The translations under genes were made by a program, and so were the position numbers. The notes under the pieces are model-generated. The model saw only the letters and a list, made by a program, of their open reading frames with translations. It did not search any database and had not been told where the DNA came from. This document shows positions 49,904 to 59,930 of a DNA stretch of 64,000 nucleotides, one piece after another; the first letter of the stretch is position 1, and every line of letters begins with the position of its first letter. This DNA comes from Nitrospira_E sp052156535 (GTDB lineage: Bacteria > Nitrospirota > Nitrospiria > Nitrospirales > UBA8639), in the NCBI RefSeq assembly GCF_052156535.1, contig NZ_JBQKUP010000034.1, forward strand, positions 62,001 through 126,000, given 5' to 3'.

Positions 49904-50527
49904 CTATTCCAAAGAATCCGATTCGGTCTTCTTGCGTTTTCCGGCAGTAGATTGCTTTAACTGATTGACGGAGATTTGAAATTCTGTAATTTTTTTCCTG
50001 AGTGTATTGCGATTAAGGCCAAGAAGACGAGCCGCTTTAATCTGATTGCCATGCGTTTCCCGTAAGGCGAGTTCAATCAATGGCCGTTCAACAGCCCTCA
50101 TTAAAGTGGGATAGAGGTTTTTCCCTGAGCCGACATTCATCGCTCGAACAAAATCCCCCAATTTTTTTTCCACATAACTGGCCAGGCTCACATCTTTAGG
50201 ATCGATAGCCCCCTCTTCCGATGGTTGATCTCCCATAACCTGCCGGATCTGATTCATGGTGCTCCAGGCGGGCAAGGGTCCGGCATATATAAAGGTCTTG
50301 GACAAATTCAATTGGCCATTCAGTTCCGACAAGGCAGGAAAAAATTTCTTCCCGGACTCATCCAGAATCACGCCGGTAAATTGTTGAGAGCGCATGGCCG
50401 CTTCCAGGGAAGAGCAGTCATCCAATACCGTAATGGTGTTCTGAAGGTCAGGACCTTGAACCCGCGACTTGAGATCGGGATCCTGGGTTAACAGTGCAAA
50501 CCGTATGTGAGAAGAGTTCAAAGACAC
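49904..50527 (-). CDS. Fis-type HTH regulator, NtrC C-terminus-like
   Basis: A 207-residue protein starting with GTG. The C-terminal half (about 140-190) has VERPLIELALRETHGNQIKA followed by ARLLGLNRNTLRKKI, the Fis/NtrC DNA-binding HTH. The N-terminal half (RFALLTQDPDLKSRV, VLDDCSSLEAAMRSQQ) looks like a worn receiver domain without a clear phosphoacceptor pattern. There is no sigma-54 AAA+ domain. It may be a stand-alone Fis-like architectural or regulatory protein. Targets unknown. It is on the minus strand between the tRNA-Val and a transporter gene. Confidence 0.75.
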   Translation of the reverse strand: MSLNSSHIRFALLTQDPDLKSRVQGPDLQNTITVLDDCSSLEAAMRSQQFTGVILDESGKKFFPALSELNGQLNLSKTFIYAGPLPAWSTMNQIRQVMGDQPSEEGAIDPKDVSLASYVEKKLGDFVRAMNVGSGKNLYPTLMRAVERPLIELALRETHGNQIKAARLLGLNRNTLRKKITEFQISVNQLKQSTAGKRKKTESDSLE

Positions 50528-50615
50528 GTTATTTGGGTCAGGTGAAATGCAAGCGAGGATTATGTCGGAACATTATTTAAAAATCAATTGAGGTCTATCT
50601 CCTAGGTTGAGAAGC

Positions 50616-52103
50616 TCATGCAATTCCCAAAAGTGGACCCACTATCCGTAATGTGCACCAAACCAACACGCCACCAATTGCATCCAACAACAATCCGGCT
50701 TGCACCATCCGGAGAATCGGAATCTTTCCCGTTCCATACACAATGGCATTCGGGGGAGTAGAAACCGGCAACACAAATGCCAGACTTGCAGCCATACACG
50801 CTCCCAGTACGGGAGGGACAGGAGAAATATTGGCCGTGTGGGCAATGGCGATGAGCACCGGCACAATCATACTGGTGGCTGCAGTATTCGACGCGAGCTC
50901 CGTGAGAACCAGAGCCGTAAGAATCGCCACACCCGTTAAACCCCAGACGGACTCGATGCCGAATATCGCCACCATACCCTGGCCAATCGCTTTCGCCAAT
51001 TCGGTTTCCACCATTAGCTCCCCAAAGGCAATGCCTCCTCCGAATAACAGGATCGTTCCCCAATGAATATTGGCGGCTTCTTTCCATGTTAAGGTAAATT
51101 CCCCCTGGCGAAAATTCAAAGGCAGAAGAAACAATAGCCCAGAGGCAAAAATAGGCACCAATTCTTTCGGCAAGTGGGCCTGAACCCATTGCACGACGGG
51201 ATGATTTCCTTCCAAAAATAATGAGAGTAATGCCGGGAGTAGCCACAACAGGACAGCCAACAGAAACACCGCAAACGTATATTGCTCCCCCCGAGTCCAG
51301 GGAAGGGGTGCCGAAATCTTGAGAACAGAAGATCCTTCATGAAAAGACGAGTGAGAAGGGGGAGGATGTAACCAATATATCAGCGTAAACATCACGAGCA
51401 GCATGACACCTGACAACGGCAATCCAATCAGCAACCATTGGTCAAATGAAATGGTGAAATGAGCTTGCTGGGCTAACAGACCCACTCCGATTAAATTCGG
51501 GGCGGTGCCGACGAGAGTGGCTACTCCCCCAATACCGGCGCCATAAGCCAGACACAGCAAAAACCCGGTGTCGAAGGTTTTCATATTAGGATAGTCCTGC
51601 CGAAGCGCCCGTAATACACCAAGCGCAATGGGCAACATGACCGCCGTTGCCGCAGTATTGTTAATCCACATAGACAGGCCGGCAACAGCCAGACTCATAG
51701 CCATCATAATTCGAATAGGATTGGAACCCACGCACTTACGTGACAAAAGCCAGTTGCCAAACCGGCGGTCCAACCCATGAACGGAAAGGGCCTCCGAAAT
51801 AAAAAAACTCCCAATAAACAGGAAGATGATGGGGTGGGCAAAGGCAGAAAACACGGATTGCATGTTTCCTAACCCGGCGACGACGCATAATCCACAGCCC
51901 AGCAAAGCGGTAATGGGCAAGGGAATAGGCTCCGTAATCCACATCACCACTACCCAGCTTAAAATTGTGGCCAGAATTCTCGCGGGGTCGGGCAGGGATT
52001 CGGGAAGCAGTACAAACATCAACCCGGCAATGAGCGGGGCGGCAAAAAGACCAAATTGATGCGCCGGAATAGCGGTATGGGGACCTGGACCGGATTGGCT
52101 CAT
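50616..52103 (-). CDS. DASS/SLC13-family anion:sodium transporter
   Basis: A 495-residue protein with 11 to 12 hydrophobic helices and the family signatures: MWINNTAATAVMLPIALGVL, TELASNTAATSMIVPVLIAI, IGGVATLVGTAPNLIGVGLL, LPVSTPPNAIVYGTGKIP. The paired SNT-type motifs bind sodium and the carboxylate or sulfate group. Family members import di- and tricarboxylates or sulfate; which one cannot be told. Start at ATG 52103 (MSQSGPG) or 52160. It is divergent from the heptose adenylyltransferase gene across about 200 bases. Confidence 0.87.
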   Translation of the reverse strand: MSQSGPGPHTAIPAHQFGLFAAPLIAGLMFVLLPESLPDPARILATILSWVVVMWITEPIPLPITALLGCGLCVVAGLGNMQSVFSAFAHPIIFLFIGSFFISEALSVHGLDRRFGNWLLSRKCVGSNPIRIMMAMSLAVAGLSMWINNTAATAVMLPIALGVLRALRQDYPNMKTFDTGFLLCLAYGAGIGGVATLVGTAPNLIGVGLLAQQAHFTISFDQWLLIGLPLSGVMLLVMFTLIYWLHPPPSHSSFHEGSSVLKISAPLPWTRGEQYTFAVFLLAVLLWLLPALLSLFLEGNHPVVQWVQAHLPKELVPIFASGLLFLLPLNFRQGEFTLTWKEAANIHWGTILLFGGGIAFGELMVETELAKAIGQGMVAIFGIESVWGLTGVAILTALVLTELASNTAATSMIVPVLIAIAHTANISPVPPVLGACMAASLAFVLPVSTPPNAIVYGTGKIPILRMVQAGLLLDAIGGVLVWCTLRIVGPLLGIA

Positions 52104-52300
52104 GCAGCTCTTGGGAATGGACGCGCTCAGCTTAGGAAATCCGGTGAGGCCTGAGACCACGACCGCATATCCTGTTTTCCTCTTTGCCGAAGTGGCTTGT
52201 TGGGTAACCTCTCTAGGATTTGGCGTATGCAGCAGGTATCATACAGAAAACGGGATATGTGAGATAGGGACCCCAGGAAAGGATTCAACGATTTCTCCTT

Positions 52301-52798
52301 ATGCAATCAAAAATTCATACCTTGAACAGTCTCTTACAACGAATTTCCGTTCATCAGCAGGCGGGAGAATCCATTGTCTTTACGAATGGGTGTTTTGATT
52401 TGCTGCATATCGGACATACGCGATACCTGGCAGAAGCCAAGGAGTTGGGGGATCGATTAGTGGTCGGAGTCAACAGCGATCGTTCAGTCCATCAACTGGA
52501 TAAGGGGAAGCATCGACCAATCCAAACCGATGCCCAACGGGCAGAAATCATTGCCGCATTAGGTTGCGTAGATTACGTTATACTTTTTGACGAGCCGGAT
52601 CCCTTGAATCTCATTAAGGCTATCCAACCCAACGTCCTTGTGAAAGGAGGAGATTGGACCTCCGAACGAATTATCGGAAAAGATTTTGTTGAGGAACGGG
52701 GAGGATTTGTGCGAACGATTCCACTTGTCTCCGATGTTTCGACCACAACGATTATAGAACGAATTCTCACCACTCATGGAATAAGCCCATCCTGCTAG
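52301..52798 (+). CDS. D-glycero-beta-D-manno-heptose-1-phosphate adenylyltransferase
   Basis: A 165-residue nucleotidyltransferase with the cytidylyltransferase-like fold. It has VFTNGCFDLLHIGHTRYLAE (HxGH motif), LVVGVNSDRSVHQL, RAEIIAALGCVDYVILFDEP, VLVKGGDWTSERIIGKD, and a terminal STTTIIERIL. This equals the C-terminal half of HldE or free-standing RfaE2. It makes ADP-heptose for lipopolysaccharide. Kinase part not adjacent. It precedes mfd by 40 bases on the same strand. Confidence 0.9.
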   Translation: MQSKIHTLNSLLQRISVHQQAGESIVFTNGCFDLLHIGHTRYLAEAKELGDRLVVGVNSDRSVHQLDKGKHRPIQTDAQRAEIIAALGCVDYVILFDEPDPLNLIKAIQPNVLVKGGDWTSERIIGKDFVEERGGFVRTIPLVSDVSTTTIIERILTTHGISPSC

Positions 52799-52838
52799 TC
52801 CGCACGTCGAGAACCTTTTTCGTGGTGTATTTCAGATT

Positions 52839-55800
52839 ATGAACGTCCCTTCCGTCTTCCATCATTTTGCAAACCAACTGCGCACGGTCGTTCCAGCGAT
52901 CCCGGAACAGACGCCCCCGCCCTGTCTGCTGAGTACGCAACAGGCGTGCCTCGCCCTGGCCATGACCCTGTTCACACTTCCTGGGAAAAAGACCGCCGGC
53001 ACCGACAACCAAACACACCTCATCATCACGCCCACACAAGAACAAGCCGAAGAATTGTATGAAGATTTGGAATTCTTCTTCTCGTTCATCAGGCGGGATC
53101 ACGAGACACTGGCCTTATTTCCTCCATGGGCCACCATTCCCTATAACCCGGCACTGCCGGCCCACAGCGTAATTTGTCAGCGCGTTCGGTCCCTCCACCG
53201 GCTGTCTCGGGGTGAAAGCACCGTCATCGTCAGCTCACTTCCGGCCATCTTGCATAAACTGCTTCCGCCGGAGGTTTTCGCTCAAGCCTGTTTTTCCCTC
53301 AAGATAGGCGAGACGTGTGAGCGTGAGGTGCTTCTTCGTTCATTAATCCGGCTAGGGTATGAACGTGGATCGTTGGCTGAAGTCCCCGGCGAGTTCAGCG
53401 TACGTGGCGGCATCGTGGATATTTTCTCCACAGCGCAGGACCATCCCGTCCGTGTTGAATTTCTTGGGGATACGGTCGAATCCATCCGGACGTTTGATCC
53501 CTCAACTCAAGAATCCATCACCCATCTCAAGGAAACCTGGGTCTTACCCACTCGGGAGTTCATTCCTCCCGATTCCGGCCAACCGGATAGCGCTATTGAA
53601 CACATTCAGGCAAGCATTGAATGGGATCTTCCCCGGTATTATCCCAAACTTGTCACACTGCTTGAGTACATTCAGACCCCGATCACCGTCTCTTTTTACC
53701 GCCCGGTTGATCTGGATGCGGCTGCTGCGCAATTTTGGAATGCGTTGTTAGAAACATGGGAACACCTCCAGCCTGGCCAGGGGGGAGCCTCCGCCCACTC
53801 CGACCCCGATCAACTCTATGAAATGTGGGATACCATTAAAACCTATACCAGCATGTGTCCAACGGTGTGGTGGGATAGCGTGGCTCCTGATACCGGCACC
53901 ATGCCCTGTGTGCCTGTTTCCTTGCAGGCTCAGTCTCCCAGCAGTGTCGGGGTAGGCATTCGCGGGCTTCCCTTTAAGGAAACCCTTTCCAAACTTGACC
54001 AATTGCGAGCCGACTCCGAGATCTTTTTTGTCGCTCGCAGTCCGGGACAGGTGGAACGGCTGTTGTCCCTCCTGCATGACCACGGCTTCCCGGCCAACAA
54101 GTGGCAACACCCCTTCCCTCAACCAGCCACGGATGCCCGCGCACCCTTTTACTGTCTTGAAGGAGACCTCTCCGCAGGGTTTCTCTCACCCGACGGGCAC
54201 ATCGCGTTCGTCACCGAGGAAGAATTATTTGGGAAGGGCATCCGGCATCGTCCCCACACAAAATCCCCCACCGCCAAATTTTTCTCGTCGTTAGAGGATC
54301 TGAAAGAAGGCGATCTCGTCGTCCATCTTCAACATGGAATTGGACGGTATCTGGGTTTGCGCCGGTTGGAGGTGCAGGGCTTTACCAGTGATTATTTGCT
54401 CCTGCAATTCGGTGGAACCGATACCCTGTATGTCCCGCTGGACCGCCTGAATCACATCCACCGCTATCGGGGAGCGGAACAACGGTCCCCGCGACTGGAC
54501 CGCCTGGGAGGCACGGCTTGGGGAAAAACTAAGGCGAAAATCAAAAAGGGCATCGAGGATATGACCGAGGAACTCGTGGAACTCTATGCCAACCGGGAAG
54601 TCGCCAGACGGAGCGCGTACCAGGAGGACACGCTCCTGGTCCATGAATTTGAAGCGGGATTTGAATTTGAAGAAACGCCTGACCAACTTCGAGCCATTGA
54701 AGAAATAGGACGGGATATGGAATCCCCGAAACCCATGGACCGCCTGGTCTGTGGAGATGTGGGATACGGCAAAACGGAGGTCGCCATGCGTGCCGCCTTT
54801 AAGGCGATCCAGGCCAACCGACAGGTGGCCGTCCTGGTTCCCACGACATTGCTGGCTCAACAACATTTTGAAAATTTTTCACTACGGTTTGCCCCGTTCC
54901 CGGTCAAAATCGGTATTTTGTCACGCTTTCAATCAGCCAATGAGATCAAAGCGACATTGAAAGATTTGGCTGCCGGCCTGATTGACATTGTAATCGGGAC
55001 GCACCGGGTCGTGCAGAAAGATGTCGTCTTTAAACAATTGGGATTGGTGATTATCGATGAAGAACAATGGTTTGGTGTTCGCCATAAGGAACGACTGAAG
55101 CAACTCCGCACCCAGGTCGATGTGCTCACACTGTCCGCGACCCCTATCCCCCGGACTCTGCAGATGGCCTTTTCAGGAGTGAGAGACTTATCCGTCATTG
55201 AGACCGCGCCTCCTGGTCGTTTGGCGGTGGAAACCCAGGTCCTCCGGTTCGATGCGACAGTGGTACGGGAAGCCATTGCCCGTGAACTCGCTCGTGGAGG
55301 GCAGGTGTACTATGTACACAATCGAGTGGAAACCATGGAGCAGACGGGTGCCTGGTTACAAGATCTGGTTCCGGAAGCACGGGTATTGATGGCGCATGGC
55401 CAAATGAACGAACAATTATTGGAACGGGTGATGTTACGATTTTTTCACCAGGAAGCTGATGTGCTGCTGGCCTCAGCTATCATCCAATCAGGGTTGGATA
55501 TTCCCAGTGCGAACACCATCCTGGTCGATCGGGCGGATTTATTCGGGCTCTCCCAGCTGTATCAACTTCGCGGACGAGTCGGGCGAAGCGGGCAACAAGC
55601 CTTTGCCTACCTCTTCATTCCCAACGAAGAAACCCTGAGTACCGACGCACAAAAACGCATGAATGCCATTCAAGAATTTGCGGAACTTGGCTCCGGGTTT
55701 CGTATCGCAGCCGCTGACCTTGAAATCCGGGGAGCGGGAAATTTACTCGGGAAACAACAGTCCGGCAATATCGCCGCCGTCGGGTTGGACCTGTACCTAC

Positions 55801-56318
55801 AAATGGTGGAGCAGGCTGTTCAGCAGCTTAAAGGCCAGGAAGTGGAAGAAGAATGGGAACCCACTCTTCAACTTGATGTTTCGGCCTTCATTCCCGAGGA
55901 ATATGTGGAAGACGCCTCCCAGCGCCTGGGACTCTACAAACGGTTATCCGGGAGTGACCGGTTAGGGGATTTGGCCTTATTATATGGGGAGACGCTTGAC
56001 CGGTTTGGATCGCCTCCTGCCGCCATGGAACGACTATTTGAAGTCATGCAAATCAAGGTGTTGGCCAAGGCCCTACAACTCGAGTATGTCGAAGTCCGGG
56101 GCGGGCTGATGAACCTTCGGTTTCATGAACGGGCCAAGCTCCCGGAACAGGGGATCCGTGCCTTGATGGACAGATGGAAAGATCGTCTGGACTGCCTTTC
56201 TCCTCGTGCCTATCGATTGACTCTCCCAGAGCAGGATTGGGCATCCATGTACCCCAGGGCTAATACGATTTTACAAGAACTCCACCAGTCAATGGCCAAA
56301 GAGGAAGTGAGAACGTAA
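52839..56318 (+). CDS. mfd: Transcription-repair coupling factor Mfd
   Basis: A 1159-residue protein of normal length. The N-terminal third is UvrB-homology-like (FPPWATIPYNPALPAHSVIC, LIRLGYERGSLAEVPGEFSV). An RNA polymerase-interacting region follows (LVVHLQHGIGRYLGLRRLEV). The helicase motor has the Walker A GDVGYGKTEVAMRA near residue 640, IIDEEQWFGVRHKERLK near 740 and LSATPIPRTLQMAFSGVRDL. Next come the TRG-type IQSGLDIPSANTILVDRADL and the C-terminal UvrA-masking domain. It displaces stalled RNA polymerase and recruits UvrA. It is directly followed by a surA-like gene one base later. Confidence 0.95.
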   Translation: MNVPSVFHHFANQLRTVVPAIPEQTPPPCLLSTQQACLALAMTLFTLPGKKTAGTDNQTHLIITPTQEQAEELYEDLEFFFSFIRRDHETLALFPPWATIPYNPALPAHSVICQRVRSLHRLSRGESTVIVSSLPAILHKLLPPEVFAQACFSLKIGETCEREVLLRSLIRLGYERGSLAEVPGEFSVRGGIVDIFSTAQDHPVRVEFLGDTVESIRTFDPSTQESITHLKETWVLPTREFIPPDSGQPDSAIEHIQASIEWDLPRYYPKLVTLLEYIQTPITVSFYRPVDLDAAAAQFWNALLETWEHLQPGQGGASAHSDPDQLYEMWDTIKTYTSMCPTVWWDSVAPDTGTMPCVPVSLQAQSPSSVGVGIRGLPFKETLSKLDQLRADSEIFFVARSPGQVERLLSLLHDHGFPANKWQHPFPQPATDARAPFYCLEGDLSAGFLSPDGHIAFVTEEELFGKGIRHRPHTKSPTAKFFSSLEDLKEGDLVVHLQHGIGRYLGLRRLEVQGFTSDYLLLQFGGTDTLYVPLDRLNHIHRYRGAEQRSPRLDRLGGTAWGKTKAKIKKGIEDMTEELVELYANREVARRSAYQEDTLLVHEFEAGFEFEETPDQLRAIEEIGRDMESPKPMDRLVCGDVGYGKTEVAMRAAFKAIQANRQVAVLVPTTLLAQQHFENFSLRFAPFPVKIGILSRFQSANEIKATLKDLAAGLIDIVIGTHRVVQKDVVFKQLGLVIIDEEQWFGVRHKERLKQLRTQVDVLTLSATPIPRTLQMAFSGVRDLSVIETAPPGRLAVETQVLRFDATVVREAIARELARGGQVYYVHNRVETMEQTGAWLQDLVPEARVLMAHGQMNEQLLERVMLRFFHQEADVLLASAIIQSGLDIPSANTILVDRADLFGLSQLYQLRGRVGRSGQQAFAYLFIPNEETLSTDAQKRMNAIQEFAELGSGFRIAAADLEIRGAGNLLGKQQSGNIAAVGLDLYLQMVEQAVQQLKGQEVEEEWEPTLQLDVSAFIPEEYVEDASQRLGLYKRLSGSDRLGDLALLYGETLDRFGSPPAAMERLFEVMQIKVLAKALQLEYVEVRGGLMNLRFHERAKLPEQGIRALMDRWKDRLDCLSPRAYRLTLPEQDWASMYPRANTILQELHQSMAKEEVRT

Positions 56319-56319
56319 C

Positions 56320-57240
56320 ATGACGGGCATGCGTGTATGCCTGAAAGATTGGCCTTTACAAACGCTCACCGTCTGGGTGACGGCGAGCCTTCTCTTCTTT
56401 CCCGGGATTAGCGTGAGCCTCACCGACCGGATTATTGCCGTGGTGAATAAAGAGGTGATCACGTGGTCTGATCTTGAAAAAGAATTACGCGATGAGTATA
56501 AGCGCCTGAACGCCAAATACCACGGAGAGGAACTGAACCAGCGGTATTTCCAGAAACAACGAGAAGTCCTGAACCACATGATTGATGATCACCTTATGAT
56601 TCAAGAAGCTCAAGCCAAGGGGCTCTCTGTCACTCAAGACGAAATCGATGAAGCCTTACGGCGAACTCCGCTGCCACCCACTCAAACGGAAGAAGAATTC
56701 GGGCATCAAATGCTCCTCAAAAAACTCTTTGACTTTGAGATTCGCCGGAACATTGTCATAGAGGAAGAAGAAATCAGGCGGTACTATGAGGCCAACTCCA
56801 CCCTTTTTCTCTCACCGCCCCGGTACCGACTCCAGCAAATTCTGTTAGACGGGAAGGAAGGCTATGAACGGGAGAAAGCCAAGAACAAGGCCCAAACCAT
56901 GTATGCGGCCTGGACACCGAATACGACGCTGGAGGATTTCGCCACCAGGTATTTCGAGCGAATTCATGAATTAGGCTGGGTACAGGAAAACGAATTAGTG
57001 GCCCCTCTGAAGGAGGTGGTCAAGGAACTGAAACCGGGACAGATCTCGGCCCCTATTGAAACCCTCCTAGGATTCCACCTTATTCTGTTAGAAGAAATTC
57101 AAGAGCCCAAACCGCTCCCGTTTGAAGTCGTGGAACGGGATATCCGTGGGATGCTTACCAAGCAACGATCCGAGGAAGCCTATCGAAATTGGCTTGCCGA
57201 TATCAAACAAAAAGCCTTCATCGATGTGAAGCTGAAATAG
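56320..57240 (+). CDS. SurA-like periplasmic peptidyl-prolyl isomerase
   Basis: A 306-residue protein. The hydrophobic N-terminus (TLTVWVTASLLFFPGISVS) serves as signal sequence or anchor. The SurA N-terminal core domain follows (IIAVVNKEVITWSDLEKELR, HMIDDHLMIQEAQAKGLSVT), then one parvulin-type domain (RLQQILLDGKEGYEREKAKN, FHLILLEE). Known SurA has two parvulin repeats; this has one. It would help outer-membrane proteins fold. It begins one base after mfd, so the pair is probably co-translated. Confidence 0.85.
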   Translation: MTGMRVCLKDWPLQTLTVWVTASLLFFPGISVSLTDRIIAVVNKEVITWSDLEKELRDEYKRLNAKYHGEELNQRYFQKQREVLNHMIDDHLMIQEAQAKGLSVTQDEIDEALRRTPLPPTQTEEEFGHQMLLKKLFDFEIRRNIVIEEEEIRRYYEANSTLFLSPPRYRLQQILLDGKEGYEREKAKNKAQTMYAAWTPNTTLEDFATRYFERIHELGWVQENELVAPLKEVVKELKPGQISAPIETLLGFHLILLEEIQEPKPLPFEVVERDIRGMLTKQRSEEAYRNWLADIKQKAFIDVKLK

Positions 57241-57307
57241 AGGTATTCATTTCATTGCCGTATGGCTCAAGACCTACTCCCATCACCAATCCCTTACATT
57301 CTCCATC

Positions 57308-58561
57308 CTACACCTGGTCTAAGCGCCGATAGGTCTTTTGGGCCAGATTGTAAATCTCAATAAAACCTGCAGACGCATTCTGGTTAAAACTCGCATCCTT
57401 ATTGAAAGTAGCCAAATTGGCGTCGAATAAGGAATAGGGAGATGTCATCGCCACCACATCAGCTTTTCCTTTAAACAGCTTTACTTTCACCGTTCCCTTC
57501 ACACGCTGGTTGGCGGAATCCTGAAAGGCATGGATGGCATCCATTGACGGATCAAACCATTTAGCGCCATAACAGGTGTAGGCCCACTTTTCGTCAATGA
57601 TTTTTTTCAGTTCGTTTAAATCACGGGTATTGACGAGTTTTTCCAGATTAAAATGCGCTTTGATCAGAATTTCCGCTCCCGGAGCTTCATATACGCCACG
57701 AACCTTCAAACCCACTAAGCGGTCCTCCGTCAAATGCACAATGCCTACCCCATGCCTTGCCCCTACCGCATTGGCACGTTCAATGACCTGACAAAGGGGC
57801 AGATCCTCACCATTGATTGAACAAGGGATTCCTTTGTTGAACCCGACTTCGACAATTTCCGGTTCATCCGGTGCTTGTTCCGGGGGAATACACACCTGCA
57901 GAAATTTCCGTAAATCAGGAATGCGGGCGGGATCCTCAATATCCCCTCCCTCATTAGTCGAGCCCCACATATTGTCATCATGCGAATACAGGTACTCTTT
58001 AGTTTGTTTAATGGGAATATCGTGTTGTTTGGCATAATCAATCTGTTCATCCCGGCCCATACTCCATTCACGTACGGGCGCGATCACTTTCATTGTGGCA
58101 TCCAACGTCGTGATGTAATTTTCAAAGCGAACCTGATCATTTCCTTTCCCAGTGGAGCCGTGAGCAATGACCTTGATTCCCCGTTCCTTGGCCACACGAA
58201 CGGCAATTTCCGAGAGCGTCACGCGGGCAAGGGGAGTCGAGAGGGGATATCCCCCCTGATAATCGGCATTGGCCTTAATTGCCCGGGACAGAATTTTTTC
58301 AGCAAATTCTTCCCTGGCGTCAATGACGACCGCCTCCTCGGCACCGAGCTTGATCGCTTTCGATTTTACCGCCTCAAGATCCTCATGTAATTGGCCAACA
58401 TCGACCGTAAGCGCCACGATAGAACAGGCATACGCTTCCTGAATCCATTTGAGCATAATGGAAGTATCCAGTCCTCCCGAGTAGAGTAAAACACACTTAT
58501 CAAACGTTCCCTTTTTGGCTTCGTGAGATGCAATTTTCTGATACGTGATTTTTGATTCCAT
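57308..58561 (-). CDS. argG: Argininosuccinate synthase
   Basis: A 417-residue protein. The ATP-binding P-loop-like LLYSGGLDTSIMLKWIQE lies near residue 30. Other family motifs are ARVTLSEIAVRVAKERG, IAHGSTGKGNDQVRFE, REWSMGRDEQIDYAKQHDIP, DDNMWGSTNEGGDIEDPA, and HLTEDRLVGLKVRGVYEAPG. It condenses citrulline and aspartate using ATP, in arginine synthesis. No argH or argF is nearby. It is on the minus strand, divergent in effect from surA-like across a small gap of tail-to-tail genes. Confidence 0.94.
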   Translation of the reverse strand: MESKITYQKIASHEAKKGTFDKCVLLYSGGLDTSIMLKWIQEAYACSIVALTVDVGQLHEDLEAVKSKAIKLGAEEAVVIDAREEFAEKILSRAIKANADYQGGYPLSTPLARVTLSEIAVRVAKERGIKVIAHGSTGKGNDQVRFENYITTLDATMKVIAPVREWSMGRDEQIDYAKQHDIPIKQTKEYLYSHDDNMWGSTNEGGDIEDPARIPDLRKFLQVCIPPEQAPDEPEIVEVGFNKGIPCSINGEDLPLCQVIERANAVGARHGVGIVHLTEDRLVGLKVRGVYEAPGAEILIKAHFNLEKLVNTRDLNELKKIIDEKWAYTCYGAKWFDPSMDAIHAFQDSANQRVKGTVKVKLFKGKADVVAMTSPYSLFDANLATFNKDASFNQNASAGFIEIYNLAQKTYRRLDQV

Positions 58562-58676
58562 GCCGTGTTCACCTAAAATGAGGTTGTGTACATTTATTGA
58601 GCCCTTACCATTTGTTCAAACGTAAGAGCTCACTGTTGAAGGGGATGATAACCTAAGAAGATGAGGGAATTCGATA

Positions 58677-59864
58677 TTAAGCGGTGATATATCGATCGAC
58701 TACGGCGGCACCAACGGCATCCCCCCAGACATTGACTGCGGTCCGAAACCGATCGATCAACCAGTCAATGGCCAAAAGGAGCCCCAGACCCTCGAGTGGA
58801 AGCCCAACTGCCTGAAAGACCACGACCATCGTCACAAGCCCAGCTTCAGGGATCCCTGCCGCGCCAATGGCAGACACCGTCGCCACCACAAACAGGACAA
58901 TAAGGGCCTCTCCACTTAAGTCTATCCCCCAGGCTTGGGCGATAAACACCGCGGCAACCGCCTCATATAACGCCGATCCATCCATATTGACCGTCGAACC
59001 GACTGGAAGGACAAACCGGCTTGATCGACCGCTCACCCCGGCACTTTCGACCCCCTCCATGGTCAGAGGCAAAGTTGCAGACGAACTCGCCGTGGCAAAC
59101 GCGCTGGTGAGGGCCGCGCCAAGCGCGCGCATATAGGCCAAGGGATAACGTCGACCGGCCACATGCAAAATAAGCCCAAGAACAATTCCTGCGTGGATCG
59201 CCAATCCCAGAAGTACGGTAACCGTGAATAACCCTAAACCAACCAACAGCGCGACAATACCGTCAAGTCCACCTGCACTCGCTAAACGCCCTGCTACCAA
59301 GCCAAACACGCCAATGGGACCGATCCACATCACAAGGTGAATCAACTTCATGATCGCCCCGAATATCCCTTCAAAAAACTTGAGTACCAAGGTGCCATTT
59401 TCACCGACCGTCGTCAGAGCCGCCCCGAATGCCAGAGAAAAAATGACCAATGGCAGCAATTCACCCTGTGAAGCGGACGCGAATAAATTCGGGGAAAGAA
59501 ATCCCTTTAGGAGATCCAGCCATCCGATGTTCACCGCCGCCGCAACTCCGGCCGGGGCCACCGCTGCGATAATATCGACTCCCACTCCCGGTTCAATGAG
59601 ACTGACCAGAATCACTCCCAGCACAATTGCCATGCCTGAGGTGATCAAATAGTACGTCACTGTCGCTCCTCCCAATTTACCCAATTGGCGAATGTCACCC
59701 AGTGATCCAACCCCCTGGATAATCGAAGCCACAATCAAAGGCACCACAAGCATCCGCAACATCCGGAGCCAGAGTTCACCAAGGACTTCCACATGGCGAG
59801 CAGCTTCCGGAGCCAGGGCCCCGAGCACCCCGCCGGCGACCGCACCGGTCACCATGAGCCACAC
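58677..59864 (-). CDS. DAACS-family dicarboxylate/amino acid:cation symporter
   Basis: A 395-residue membrane protein. It has RMLRMLVVPLIVASIIQGVG, TSGMAIVLGVILVSLIEPG, the HP1 region (TSAFATASSSATLPLTMEGV), the conserved VLPVGSTVNMDGSALYEAVA, and VSAIGAAGIPEAGLVTMVVV. These are the substrate and sodium motifs of GltP/DctA-type transporters for glutamate, aspartate or C4-dicarboxylates. Starts with GTG at 59864; an upstream TAA lies 25 codons earlier. It is 66 bases downstream of the 95-residue gene and might belong to the same unit. Confidence 0.87.
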   Translation of the reverse strand: MWLMVTGAVAGGVLGALAPEAARHVEVLGELWLRMLRMLVVPLIVASIIQGVGSLGDIRQLGKLGGATVTYYLITSGMAIVLGVILVSLIEPGVGVDIIAAVAPAGVAAAVNIGWLDLLKGFLSPNLFASASQGELLPLVIFSLAFGAALTTVGENGTLVLKFFEGIFGAIMKLIHLVMWIGPIGVFGLVAGRLASAGGLDGIVALLVGLGLFTVTVLLGLAIHAGIVLGLILHVAGRRYPLAYMRALGAALTSAFATASSSATLPLTMEGVESAGVSGRSSRFVLPVGSTVNMDGSALYEAVAAVFIAQAWGIDLSGEALIVLFVVATVSAIGAAGIPEAGLVTMVVVFQAVGLPLEGLGLLLAIDWLIDRFRTAVNVWGDAVGAAVVDRYITA

Positions 59865-59930
59865 AAGAGGACCATGGCCATTTCCACGATCTACAGAAAG
59901 GGGTTGTTTGGTAATGGGACGAACCTGAGG

